A DNA stretch of 48,015 nt, taken from positions 1-48,015 of the forward strand of contig JBBINX010000008.1 of assembly GCA_037443685.1 (NCBI GenBank), in the 5' to 3' direction. A program made the translations under genes and the position numbers. The DNA is from JAHJRJ01 sp037443685. Lineage in GTDB: Bacteria > Bacteroidota > Ignavibacteria > UBA10030 > BY39. Shown in pieces: positions 1 through 8,441 of this stretch; positions within the stretch are counted from its first letter, which is position 1, and every line of letters begins with the position of its first letter. The notes beneath the pieces are model-generated. The model ran no database searches and had not been told where the DNA came from. It saw only the letters and a program-made list of their open reading frames with translations.

Positions 1-225
1 TTTTTTTGCCTTACTTTCTGTAGTAAATTGAGCTTAGAGAATAATTTCTACCCCAACCTCTGCCTCTTACTTAGATACTGAAAACAAAGCTGTATTTATC
101 AATGTTGTTCAATCTATTATTCTTTTTTATAAGATATGAATAGGTGAAAGGAAACACAGAACGGAACTTACTTTACTTATCATTAGTTACACTATCATTA
201 TCAATTTTTTTTTGAAAGGTTAACT

Positions 226-1029
226 ATGTTCTTTTTAAATTTACAAAATTTTAATATAAATATGCAATTACAAACAATTATAATTTTATTTGTCCTTTTT
301 GGAAATCCATTAACTTTATCCGGTTACACACCAGGAATATCAGGTAGGACTTTAAAGACGACAAATGCTGGCTGTGGAGCTTCGGGATGTCATGGTTCGT
401 CAGCATCGTCTTCTGTAGTTGTTACGATAAATGGTCCATCAAGCTTGGGAGGAGGTCAAACCGGTTCTTATACAGTTACTGTTAACGATATTTCTAGCAA
501 CACCGGAGGAGTGAATATAGCTATTTCGAGTGGAACATTAAGTCCTGTTTCTACTTTCCTTCAATTAAGCAACGATGAACTCATACATAAACAAAAAATT
601 ACAGTCCCGTCTACTTATCAATTTAATTATACAGCCCCAACTGCTCCAGGCGATATCATAATGTATGTGGTCGCAAAAGGTTCTGGTTTTAATTCGTGGA
701 ATTGGGCTAGTAATAAAATAATTTCGGTTACTACGACAGGAGTTGAGCATAATGCAGATGTTCCGCATCAGTTTAATATTAGTCAGAACTATCCCAATCC
801 GTTTAATCCCTTAACGAATTTCACATTTGACATTGCTAGCATTAGTCTTGTAAATTTGAAGATTTTTAATTCGGCCGGTCAAGAAGTTGCTGTGTTATTG
901 AATGAACAAAAATCTCCGGGAAAATATTCGGTGTCTTGGAATGCAAGCGGACGACCGAGCGGCGTTTATATGTATCAGTTTAATGCGGGAAATTTTAAGG
1001 CAGTTAAAAAGATGTTGTTTTTAAAATAA
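226..1029 (+). CDS. Secreted T9SS cargo protein with CX4CH motif
   Basis: A 267-residue protein with a long hydrophobic N-terminal signal segment (about residues 14-33) and a C-terminal type A sorting domain from about residue 184, including NYPNPFNPLT and a final GNFKAVKKMLFLK. This domain directs export through T9SS and surface attachment in the FCB group. Just after the signal comes Cys50-x4-Cys55-His56, which could bind c-type haem, followed by a Ser/Gly/Thr-rich beta-sandwich (60-165) that resembles the reeler-like 'choice-of-anchor V' family. The start at 226 is favoured by GAAAGG about 6 bases upstream; a second ATG lies at 262. It stands alone. The sorting domain is certain from sequence. 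The haem role is inference, because CX4CH is rarer than CXXCH. Confidence 0.85.
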   Translation: MFFLNLQNFNINMQLQTIIILFVLFGNPLTLSGYTPGISGRTLKTTNAGCGASGCHGSSASSSVVVTINGPSSLGGGQTGSYTVTVNDISSNTGGVNIAISSGTLSPVSTFLQLSNDELIHKQKITVPSTYQFNYTAPTAPGDIIMYVVAKGSGFNSWNWASNKIISVTTTGVEHNADVPHQFNISQNYPNPFNPLTNFTFDIASISLVNLKIFNSAGQEVAVLLNEQKSPGKYSVSWNASGRPSGVYMYQFNAGNFKAVKKMLFLK

Positions 1030-1059
1030 GGGCACCTTTTAAAACTCATTTGATAAAAT

Positions 1060-1127
1060 CGCAGAAAACGCAAAAAGTAATAATATGAATACTTTGCGAA
1101 CTTTGCGCCTCCATTATGTTTTCTGCG
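1060..1127. repeat. Inverted repeat with CTTTGCG units
   Basis: CGCAGAAAAC at 1060-1069 pairs perfectly with GTTTTCTGCG at 1118-1127. The interior carries two CTTTGCG units (1092-1106) and a partly complementary GCAAAAAGTA. The pattern of TTTGCG repeats followed by TTCTGCGG resembles dispersed intergenic elements in related genomes (from memory, not searched). It lies 30 bases after a stop codon but has no T-tract, so it is not a standard terminator. Confidence 0.5.
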
Positions 1128-1277
1128 GTTATTCCCGAAAGTATTTGGGATTGAGATTTTAGAAGTATCCATGAAATAGAGACTTCTGAAAAATAGTAAA
1201 TATGACACGGGTGAATACTGATTGAAAAAAATAATTATGATTTCAATCCGTGAATATCAGTCAATTCCGCATTCTTC

Positions 1278-1299
1278 TATCCGGATAGCTATCGGGATA
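1278..1299. repeat. 22-base near-palindrome (TATCC..GGATA)
   Basis: TATCCGGATAGCTATCGGGA followed by TA is self-complementary except for one G-G pair. It shares the ATCCCGA/TCGGGAT core with the elements at 25269-25300 and 27754-27784, suggesting a small dispersed palindrome family. Confidence 0.5.
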
Positions 1300-1420
1300 A
1301 AATTATCTTTTGATCGCAGATATGTTTTTTTAAAGGTTACAATCAGTTTATCATTTTAAGTTTTGTAGCGATCTCTATTTGTTTCTCTCCACTAAAATTT
1401 GTAATTTATTACTAAATTTT

Positions 1421-2902
1421 ATGGAAAAAATGAAAATATTGTATGCATCAAGCGAAGTTGAGCCCTTCGCAAAAACTGGTGGACTTGCAGATGTTGCAGG
1501 TTCTTTACCTAGAGAAATCAAAAAATTGGGAGCTGATATACGTATTTTTTTACCTCTTTACAGCTTCATCGATGAACAAACTCATAACATCACGGATGTT
1601 CATGATTCTGATTTTGATGTACGCTTGGGTGAGCAAATAGTAAAAGGAAGTTTAAAGCAGGCAAACCTTGTTTTAAACGGCAAGCAGATTACTGTATATT
1701 TTATTCAAAACGACAACTTTTACAACCGAGGCGGAATTTACGTCAACCCAATTACGAATTTGGACTATCCAGATAACGGCGAACGGTTTATTTTTTTCTC
1801 ACACGCAATTTTAGAAGCAGTTAAGAAACTTGGATGGAAACCAGATATAATTCACTGCAACGATTGGCAAACAGGTCTTATTCCGCTCTATCTGAGATCC
1901 ACATACAAAGACGACGAGTTTTACAAAAACATAAAAACGATATTCACTATCCACAACTTAGCATATCAAGGATTATTCGATAAAGAATTGATGTCATTTG
2001 CGAATATCTCGTGGGACTTTTTTACCATAGATGGAATTGAGTTTTACGACAGAATGAACTTTATGAAAGCGGGAATTGTCTTTTCCGACTACGTAACTAC
2101 TGTAAGCCCTAAGTATGCCGAAGAAATCTGTTCGTCGGTTGAGTATGGGTATGGACTTGAAGGAGTGCTCGCATACCGGAAAGCGAAACTGATTGGCATA
2201 CTGAACGGCGTCGATTACAGCGCATGGAGTCCGCTTAAAGATAACCTCATCCCGCAAAAGTATTCCGCAAGAAATATTGCAAAAAAGGTGATTAACAAAA
2301 AAGCTCTGGTAGAAAAGTTCAACCTTCCTTTCGATGCGAACATTCCTGTATTTGGTATGATCTCGCGACTTGCAGATCAGAAAGGATTTGATTTAATAGA
2401 ATCTGCTGCCGATGAATTAGTAAAGTTTAACGTGCAGATGATTTTTCTGGGTGCTGGTGACTATAAATACCAAAATCTTTTAGAAAAATTAAGAAAATAT
2501 AATCGCGATAAAATCGGCGTCCACATCGGGTTTAGTAATGAACTTGCGCACTTGATAGAAGCTGGTAGTGATATGTTCCTAATGCCTTCCAGATACGAAC
2601 CCTGTGGATTAAACCAAATTTATAGCTTAAAGTACGGCACTGTGCCAATCGTTCGCGCAACCGGCGGCTTAGATGATACCGTAGATGCTTACGATACAGA
2701 AACAAAGTCGGGTACCGGCTTTAAATTCTATGACTATGATTATTCGAGTTTAACCGACGCAATTAGATTTGCTCTCGAAGTTTACCGCGATAGACTTGCT
2801 TGGATTCAACTTATGAAAAATGGTATGAAGCAAGATTTTTCGTGGAAAGCTTCTGCAAAAAAATACATGGCACTTTACAAAGAGGTTCTTCGGGTTATTT
2901 GA
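1421..2902 (+). CDS. glgA: Glycogen synthase (ADP-glucose type)
   Basis: GT5-family glycogen synthase, which adds glucose from ADP-glucose to a growing alpha-1,4-glucan in the cytoplasm. With the start at 1421 the protein is 493 residues, close to the usual length. The ADP-glucose-binding KTGGLADV lies at residues 18-25. The C-terminal half has the GT-B hallmark MPSRYEPCGLNQ and then VRATGGLDDTV. A TTG further upstream would only add a tail that the family lacks; an in-frame ATG at 1430 is equally possible, since neither has a good ribosome site. It is the first gene of a tight plus-strand run. gmhB starts 2 bases after its stop. Confidence 0.95.
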   Translation: MEKMKILYASSEVEPFAKTGGLADVAGSLPREIKKLGADIRIFLPLYSFIDEQTHNITDVHDSDFDVRLGEQIVKGSLKQANLVLNGKQITVYFIQNDNFYNRGGIYVNPITNLDYPDNGERFIFFSHAILEAVKKLGWKPDIIHCNDWQTGLIPLYLRSTYKDDEFYKNIKTIFTIHNLAYQGLFDKELMSFANISWDFFTIDGIEFYDRMNFMKAGIVFSDYVTTVSPKYAEEICSSVEYGYGLEGVLAYRKAKLIGILNGVDYSAWSPLKDNLIPQKYSARNIAKKVINKKALVEKFNLPFDANIPVFGMISRLADQKGFDLIESAADELVKFNVQMIFLGAGDYKYQNLLEKLRKYNRDKIGVHIGFSNELAHLIEAGSDMFLMPSRYEPCGLNQIYSLKYGTVPIVRATGGLDDTVDAYDTETKSGTGFKFYDYDYSSLTDAIRFALEVYRDRLAWIQLMKNGMKQDFSWKASAKKYMALYKEVLRVI

Positions 2903-2904
2903 CG

Positions 2905-3483
2905 ATGGGTGAAATTGGAATATTTTTAGACCGCGACGGAACAATAAACGAAGAGTTAGAATTTATTTCAGACCCGGAAAACGTAGTCTTGATTCCCGGC
3001 TCGGTAGATGCAATTCGCCAAGCAAACAGTTTAGGTTTAAAAGTTTTTGTAATCACTAATCAGTCGGGAATAGCAAGGGGTTTAATAAAGGAAGTCGATT
3101 TGGTGCGAGTTCATGACAAGTTGGTAAAATTGTTGAACGCTGAGAATGCACATTTGGATGCAATCTATTTTTGTCCCCACCATCCCGATTATGGAGAATT
3201 GCCATATCGTACGATTTGCGATTGCCGTAAGCCAAACACCGGAATGTTAAAACAAGCAGAAACAGAATTTAATATCGACTTAAAAAAATCATTTATTATC
3301 GGAGATAGGATAATAGATATTCAGACGGCGCATGCAGTCGGCGCCAAATCTATACTTGTTCTAACGGGCTATGGGAAAAATCAATTTGAAATTATCAAAT
3401 CCCAAAATATTTATATAGATTATGTAGCAGATAATTTGTCAGATGCTATGCAATTCGTCAAAAAATCAATCAATAATCAATAA
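2905..3483 (+). CDS. gmhB: D-glycero-D-manno-heptose 1,7-bisphosphate 7-phosphatase
   Basis: HAD-superfamily phosphatase of 192 residues, the normal GmhB length. It removes the 7-phosphate in ADP-heptose synthesis for lipopolysaccharide. Motif I is FLDRDGTIN with nucleophile Asp9 and acid/base Asp11. TNQSGIARG follows at 51-59. The zinc loop has Cys90, His92, Cys105 and Cys107, and the late motif is GDRIIDIQTA. The start at 2905 is chosen because the family begins right before the HAD motif; longer forms would overlap glgA. No other heptose genes are in the window. A histidinol-phosphatase-type relative is less likely given the zinc loop. Confidence 0.9.
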   Translation: MGEIGIFLDRDGTINEELEFISDPENVVLIPGSVDAIRQANSLGLKVFVITNQSGIARGLIKEVDLVRVHDKLVKLLNAENAHLDAIYFCPHHPDYGELPYRTICDCRKPNTGMLKQAETEFNIDLKKSFIIGDRIIDIQTAHAVGAKSILVLTGYGKNQFEIIKSQNIYIDYVADNLSDAMQFVKKSINNQ

Positions 3484-3489
3484 TAAAAC

Positions 3490-4617
3490 ATGAAATTCAC
3501 AATCCTTGCAACCTTTCTTTCAATAATATTTTTTTTCGGATGTTCTCAGGATCCATCATCTGTTGGTAAGAATCTAATTTCAAATACCGACAAGTTGGAA
3601 ACCAAAAGTCTAACAATCATATCCCAAAAAAGTTCTAGCTATCCGATTACTTCGAGTAATAACTCAGGAACTCTGATGATAGGCAGAAGCAACGATGTTA
3701 CCGCAGAAATGCTTTTGCAATTTGGATATTTTCCTGTCGATACAGCCATCGCCAACTCCATTATATCTGTCAAAATTAAAATGTTCCCGAATTATTCATT
3801 CAAAGATACGACAGGAACTTTATCTTTTTCGATACATCGAATGTCGGTAACTTGGAATGAATATACATTTACAGCCGATAGTTTGACCGCATACGATATT
3901 AATCCTATTGATGTTCCTTCTATTGCTATCAATTCAAGAGATTCATTAATCGAATTTCCATTAAATAATAGCATCGTGAGCAATTGGTTGAAGGGAGGAA
4001 CGAACAACGGTATTATACTAGTCCCCAAACAATCTTCCAATATAATATTAGGAGTAACATCTTACACCAATAGCACGTTCGATGACAGAAGACCACAGGT
4101 TATAATAACATACCAGCTTCCTTCTGACACCGTTAAAACTATGACATTGAAAACCGTACAAGACGCTACAATATTTTCAGGTGTTCGGCCAACGTCGTCG
4201 GATAGTTTATTTTACATTCAAGGCGGTTTAATTGAAAGAGGGAAAATTTCTTTTTATGTCGATTCAATACCAAGAAGTGCAGCTATTACTCAAGCATTTT
4301 TGGAATTGAAAATTGACACGCTTTCATCAATTTTTAGTTCGTTTACCAGCAAGGGAATTAGAGTTCACGATATTCTTTCCTCCGATTCAATACCGAGGTT
4401 AGGCGCATTAAGCTCAGCGGCTATACCCGATGGGAATAAATATTTAATTGACGTTCGCAGCTTAGTTCAACAATGGGTTACGGGCAAACCGAATTACGGA
4501 ATGGCTTTACGATCCGATAACGAGTTCGAACAAGTTGAGCAGTTTGCTGTTTATGGCTTTACGGCTCAGGCGGAAAATAAACCGAAACTTATCATCAAAT
4601 ATACATTTCGACCATAA
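3490..4617 (+). CDS. Lipoprotein with DNRLRE-like beta domains
   Basis: A 375-residue predicted lipoprotein. The N-terminus has a hydrophobic stretch and a lipobox-like FFFGC with lipidated Cys18. The rest is beta-rich with two similar halves (about 45-205 and 215-375). Each has patterns such as ISVKIKMFP or AFLELKID, a conserved W (VTWNEY, VQQWVTG) and a closing VIITYQLP or LIIKYTF. This matches the layout of DNRLRE/carbohydrate-binding-like jelly-roll domains found in cell-surface proteins. It lies 6 bases after gmhB and 4 bases before the outer-membrane protein gene, so the two are probably co-expressed envelope proteins. The exact ligand is unknown. Confidence 0.75.
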   Translation: MKFTILATFLSIIFFFGCSQDPSSVGKNLISNTDKLETKSLTIISQKSSSYPITSSNNSGTLMIGRSNDVTAEMLLQFGYFPVDTAIANSIISVKIKMFPNYSFKDTTGTLSFSIHRMSVTWNEYTFTADSLTAYDINPIDVPSIAINSRDSLIEFPLNNSIVSNWLKGGTNNGIILVPKQSSNIILGVTSYTNSTFDDRRPQVIITYQLPSDTVKTMTLKTVQDATIFSGVRPTSSDSLFYIQGGLIERGKISFYVDSIPRSAAITQAFLELKIDTLSSIFSSFTSKGIRVHDILSSDSIPRLGALSSAAIPDGNKYLIDVRSLVQQWVTGKPNYGMALRSDNEFEQVEQFAVYGFTAQAENKPKLIIKYTFRP

Positions 4618-4621
4618 TATT

Positions 4622-5866
4622 ATGAATACGAAAACAAGATATTTTCTTTTACTGATATTTAGTTTGTTGTTTATTGGCTTATTCAACAGTTTGGATGCAG
4701 GAACGGGTGGTTCAGGTTTTTCGCGATACGGTCTCGGTGACCTACAATATAATAGAAGCACTGCGGCAATCGGAATGGGCGGAACGGGTATCTCCATAGT
4801 TAATCCGACACACATAAACAGGTTAACACCTGCTGGGTGGACGAATATCTCACACACAAGATATACAATAGATGCGATGTATCAAGGTTTCTCTATCAGC
4901 GATAACTCGGATAAAACATTTTTAAGCAGTATCGTGTTCAATGGGTTCGATTTGGCGATTCCGGTCTCAACCTACAACGGTGTTGTCGTTGGTACCGGAT
5001 TATTGCCATTTAGTAGAGTAAACTATAATATAGTTAGTCAAGAATTATTAGGCGATAAGTATTATAGTTTATCCTACGTCGGCGAGGGTGGACTTTCGGT
5101 TGCTCACATCGGTAGCTCGGTTATTTTATTCAACGATTTTCACGTCGGAGCAAAATTAAATTACACATTCGGAATAATCAACCATAATATTAAGCAATCT
5201 TTTACCACCGAAGGTTATTCAAGTTTTGAGGTCACACGTACTACAAGGATGAACGGACTGTCTGGAACAATTGGATTAATTTATACAGGTATTAATAAAT
5301 TAAATGCTGGTTTTCTATACTCAACTTCTTCAAACTTAAAAACAGAAGCAGAACGTTGGTATAATTACATGGACAAAGGGGGAGTAATTACTCGAGACTC
5401 AACTCAAACTGTCGCCGATAAAATTCGGATCCCCGGTGCATTCGGATTTGGTGTTTCCTATATTCACGACAATCGTTATCAATTTGCCGCCGATTATTCT
5501 TTTCGAAACTGGGAAAAAACTAATATATCTGGGTTAATCTTGCAAGACATTAAAAATAGCCGCCGAATATGCTTCGGTGTTGAAATTTTACCCGTACGAA
5601 CTCAAAAGGCAACTGACTGGCAAAAAATTGGTTATAGGGCAGGTTTTTATTATGACCAAACATATTATAGCATTAACGGCGAAGCGATTAATGAAACAGG
5701 TTTCACACTCGGAAGTGATTTTTCTATTTTCGGAGAAACACGATTGAGTATCGGACTTGAATACGCTTTAAGAGGTACCAAGAATTTACAGAGAGATAAT
5801 ATCTATAAAGTATCTATTGGATTAGAAGGAGCTGAACTATGGTTTATGAGGCCCGAGGAAGATTGA
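4622..5866 (+). CDS. Outer-membrane beta-barrel protein (FadL/PorV-like)
   Basis: A 414-residue protein with a signal peptide (hydrophobic LLLIFSLLFIGLF, cleavage probably near LDAG) and alternating beta strands throughout. The mature N-terminus, SRYGLGDL then GMGGTGISI and NRLTPAGW, matches a class of barrel proteins common in Ignavibacteria-like genomes and distantly related to FadL/PorV. The start at 4622 gives a clean signal peptide; an upstream start would run into the previous gene. It is coupled to the lipoprotein gene before it, and rpiB begins one base after its stop. The transported substrate cannot be told from sequence. Confidence 0.75.
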   Translation: MNTKTRYFLLLIFSLLFIGLFNSLDAGTGGSGFSRYGLGDLQYNRSTAAIGMGGTGISIVNPTHINRLTPAGWTNISHTRYTIDAMYQGFSISDNSDKTFLSSIVFNGFDLAIPVSTYNGVVVGTGLLPFSRVNYNIVSQELLGDKYYSLSYVGEGGLSVAHIGSSVILFNDFHVGAKLNYTFGIINHNIKQSFTTEGYSSFEVTRTTRMNGLSGTIGLIYTGINKLNAGFLYSTSSNLKTEAERWYNYMDKGGVITRDSTQTVADKIRIPGAFGFGVSYIHDNRYQFAADYSFRNWEKTNISGLILQDIKNSRRICFGVEILPVRTQKATDWQKIGYRAGFYYDQTYYSINGEAINETGFTLGSDFSIFGETRLSIGLEYALRGTKNLQRDNIYKVSIGLEGAELWFMRPEED

Positions 5867-5867
5867 T

Positions 5868-6311
5868 ATGGAGCAAATAGCTATAGCCAGCGATCATGCA
5901 GGGTTTGAATACAAAGAAAAAATTAAGTTATTCCTTTCTTCGTTAGGTTTTGAGGCGAATGATTTTGGTGCGTTTTCATCAGAATCGGTTGATTATCCCG
6001 ACTATGCCCATTTAGTAGCGGAAATAATTTCGAAAGGCAAATTTAAGCGCGGCATACTAATCTGCGGAACGGGAATAGGCATGTCAATAACAGCCAACAA
6101 ACACAGAGGGATTCGTGCTGCTGTTTGTGAATCAGTAGAGGCAACAAAGTTTGCACGTATGCATAACGATGCCAACATTCTTTGTATCGGTGCACGAATT
6201 ACTCCTTGGGAAAGAGTCGAAGATATTATTAAAATTTTCCTGAATACGAAATTTGAAGGTGGAAAGCACGAAAAAAGAGTTAAGAAAATACATAATATTA
6301 CTAATATGTAA
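5868..6311 (+). CDS. rpiB: Ribose 5-phosphate isomerase B
   Basis: A 147-residue RpiB, which interconverts ribose 5-phosphate and ribulose 5-phosphate in the pentose phosphate pathway. The N-terminus IAIASDHAGFEYK places the phosphate-binding Asp9-His10. The catalytic Cys66 lies in ICGTGIGMSITANKHRGIRA, and the later HNDANILCIGARI is also diagnostic. The length is typical of the family. The start ATG lies 1 base after the preceding stop, and glyA follows 8 bases after this gene, so all are probably on one transcript. Confidence 0.96.
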   Translation: MEQIAIASDHAGFEYKEKIKLFLSSLGFEANDFGAFSSESVDYPDYAHLVAEIISKGKFKRGILICGTGIGMSITANKHRGIRAAVCESVEATKFARMHNDANILCIGARITPWERVEDIIKIFLNTKFEGGKHEKRVKKIHNITNM

Positions 6312-6319
6312 GGTCAATT

Positions 6320-7621
6320 ATGAAAAATCTTATAAATCGCGACCCTGAAATTTATAACACATTTAAAAATGAAATTCACCGTCAGAACTCTACACTTGAA
6401 TTAATCGCTTCCGAAAATTTTGTCAGCTTCGCTGTGATGGAAGCGATGGGTTCAGTGATGACAAATAAATATGCGGAGGGTTATCCTGGGAAAAGATATT
6501 ATGGTGGCTGTGAATTTGTTGATGTTGCTGAAGATATCGCAAGAGACCGTTTAAAGAAATTATTTGGCGCTGAATATGCTAATGTTCAACCACATTCAGG
6601 TTCGCAGGCGAATATGGCTGTTTATTTTTCATTTTTAAAACCTGGCGATAAAGTTATTGGTATGAATCTTTCGCACGGCGGACACTTAACACACGGTTCG
6701 CCCGTAAATTTTTCGGGACAGTTATATAATTTTTCGGCTTATGGTGTTCACAAAGATACTGGTTATATAGATTATAATGAAGTCGAAGAAATTGTTATGC
6801 GCGAAAAACCTAAGATGATAACCGTCGGTGCAAGCGCTTATTCGCGGAACATAGACTACAAAGTTTTTAGGGAAATAGCCGATAAAGTTGACGCATTTTT
6901 ATTCGCTGATATTGCTCACCCCGCAGGTTTAATCGCAAAAAAATTGTTGAACAACCCGCTGCCCTATTGTCACGTTGTTACATCTACAACACATAAAACC
7001 TTACGAGGACCTCGCGGCGGACTGATTATGATCGGTAAGAATTATGAAAATCCGTTCGGAATTGTTGCACCGAAATCGGGTAGAAGAAAAATGATGTCGG
7101 AGCTTATAGATTCGATGGTAATTCCAGGAATTCAGGGTGGGCCACTCATGCACGTTATCGCCGCTAAAGCAGTCGGCTTTCTTGAGAATTTACAACCCGA
7201 GTTCGAGAGTTACGCCAAGCAAGTTATTAAAAATGCACAAATTCTCGCAAGCAAACTTATTAGCAAAGGATACCACATAATCTCCGGTGGTACAGATAAT
7301 CACTTAATGCTCGTTGACTTGCGGAATAAAGGCATAACTGGAAAAGATGCACAAGAAGCGCTCGATCAAGCCGGTATTACTGTTAATAAAAATGCCGTTC
7401 CGTTCGACGATAAGAGTCCTTTAATCACTAGTGGTATTCGGATCGGGACGCCTGCAATCACGACACGAGGTATGAAGGAATCCGAGATGGAAATTATTGC
7501 TAGCTTGATTGAAAAAGTTTTAAATAACTTAGGCAATGTAAATATTTACAAAGATGTTCAAGAATCGGTTAAAACTTTGTGCGAAAAATTCCCGCTCTAC
7601 CCCGAACTGCATAATAACTGA
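6320..7621 (+). CDS. glyA: Serine hydroxymethyltransferase
   Basis: A 433-residue PLP enzyme that converts serine and tetrahydrofolate to glycine and methylene-tetrahydrofolate. The N-terminal ELIASENFVS, the YAEGYPGKRYYGG loop (51-63) and the cofactor lysine Lys226 in TSTTHKTLRGPRGG are all present, and the C-terminal RIGTPAITTRG is intact. Length is normal. The rpiB-glyA order, which I recall in related bacteria, supports the assignment. An AAGG lies about 6 bases upstream of the ATG. Confidence 0.97.
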   Translation: MKNLINRDPEIYNTFKNEIHRQNSTLELIASENFVSFAVMEAMGSVMTNKYAEGYPGKRYYGGCEFVDVAEDIARDRLKKLFGAEYANVQPHSGSQANMAVYFSFLKPGDKVIGMNLSHGGHLTHGSPVNFSGQLYNFSAYGVHKDTGYIDYNEVEEIVMREKPKMITVGASAYSRNIDYKVFREIADKVDAFLFADIAHPAGLIAKKLLNNPLPYCHVVTSTTHKTLRGPRGGLIMIGKNYENPFGIVAPKSGRRKMMSELIDSMVIPGIQGGPLMHVIAAKAVGFLENLQPEFESYAKQVIKNAQILASKLISKGYHIISGGTDNHLMLVDLRNKGITGKDAQEALDQAGITVNKNAVPFDDKSPLITSGIRIGTPAITTRGMKESEMEIIASLIEKVLNNLGNVNIYKDVQESVKTLCEKFPLYPELHNN

Positions 7622-7632
7622 ATGTAATATAA

Positions 7633-8418
7633 ATGTACACTACCGAGAATAACAACGGGGAAGTTGGTAGTAAAGAAAAAGAGATGACATTTTTAGATCA
7701 TCTTGAAGAGCTTCGATGGCGGATAATTAAAGTAGCAATCGGTGTTGTGGTTGGCGCAATTTTGTGCTGGACCTTTATCGATTTTTTAGTCGATGGGATT
7801 TTACTTCAACCTGTGCGCGCTACAAATTCTCAAAACCCCGCCGGTCCACAGATTATTCTTCAAAATTTAAAACCGTTCGGACAAGTTTTGTTGTATATGG
7901 AAATAGGAATTATCGGCGGTATCGTTATCAGCTTACCGAATCTCTTTTTTCAATTTTGGAAATTTATTGCACCTGGTCTACTACCCAAAGAACGCAGGTA
8001 TATATCTAAAATAGTTGCTTTCTCCACTTTCTGTTTTTTAATTGGGATTGCTTTTGCATATTTCATAATGCTGCCGACAGCACTGAAGTTTTTTGCGGTA
8101 TTCGGTTCTCCACAAATCGAAAATAATATTGCAATCACGGAGTACATGAGTTTTGTAGTAAGTTTGATGTTGGGTGCAGGCGTAGTTTTTGAGCTGCCAA
8201 TGGTATCCTGGTTTTTAGCTAAGTTAGGAATTCTTACTCCTGCTTTTATGAGAAAATACAGGAGACACGCGATTATTATTATTTTAATAATAGCGGCAAT
8301 CTTAACACCCGGCACCGACCCGATCAGTCAAATATTGTTAGCTATTCCGCTGATGCTGCTATATGAAATCAGTATCTGGATAGCAAAAGTTGCGGCCAAA
8401 CCCAAGTTTACTGGATAA
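7633..8418 (+). CDS. tatC: Sec-independent protein translocase subunit TatC
   Basis: A 261-residue inner-membrane protein with six hydrophobic segments and the family signature MTFLDHLEELRWRI, whose Glu/Arg residues form the twin-arginine signal-peptide binding site. Later come a FWKFIAPGL loop and the conserved LTPGTDPISQ near the end. It forms the receptor core of the Tat export system; tatA and tatB are not in the window. The 17 residues before MTFLDH are polar and poorly conserved, so an alternative start is the in-frame ATG at 7684, which has AAAGAAAAAGAG upstream. Confidence 0.94.
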   Translation: MYTTENNNGEVGSKEKEMTFLDHLEELRWRIIKVAIGVVVGAILCWTFIDFLVDGILLQPVRATNSQNPAGPQIILQNLKPFGQVLLYMEIGIIGGIVISLPNLFFQFWKFIAPGLLPKERRYISKIVAFSTFCFLIGIAFAYFIMLPTALKFFAVFGSPQIENNIAITEYMSFVVSLMLGAGVVFELPMVSWFLAKLGILTPAFMRKYRRHAIIIILIIAAILTPGTDPISQILLAIPLMLLYEISIWIAKVAAKPKFTG

Positions 8419-8441
8419 TATTTTTTCATTTCTTATAAATT

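Larger units (their letters stand above)
1030..1420. other. 391-base spacer with interspersed-repeat-like sequence
   Basis: No gene is visible. The spacer holds a long inverted repeat (1060-1127), a hairpin (1220-1248, GATTGAAA against TTTCAATC) and a near-palindrome (1278-1299). No clear promoter for the following glgA operon could be picked out. Confidence 0.6.

Noticed and set aside
2800..2904. Extended N-terminus of gmhB overlapping glgA
   Set aside because: The added residues are the glgA end in another frame; the family starts just before FLDRDGTIN.
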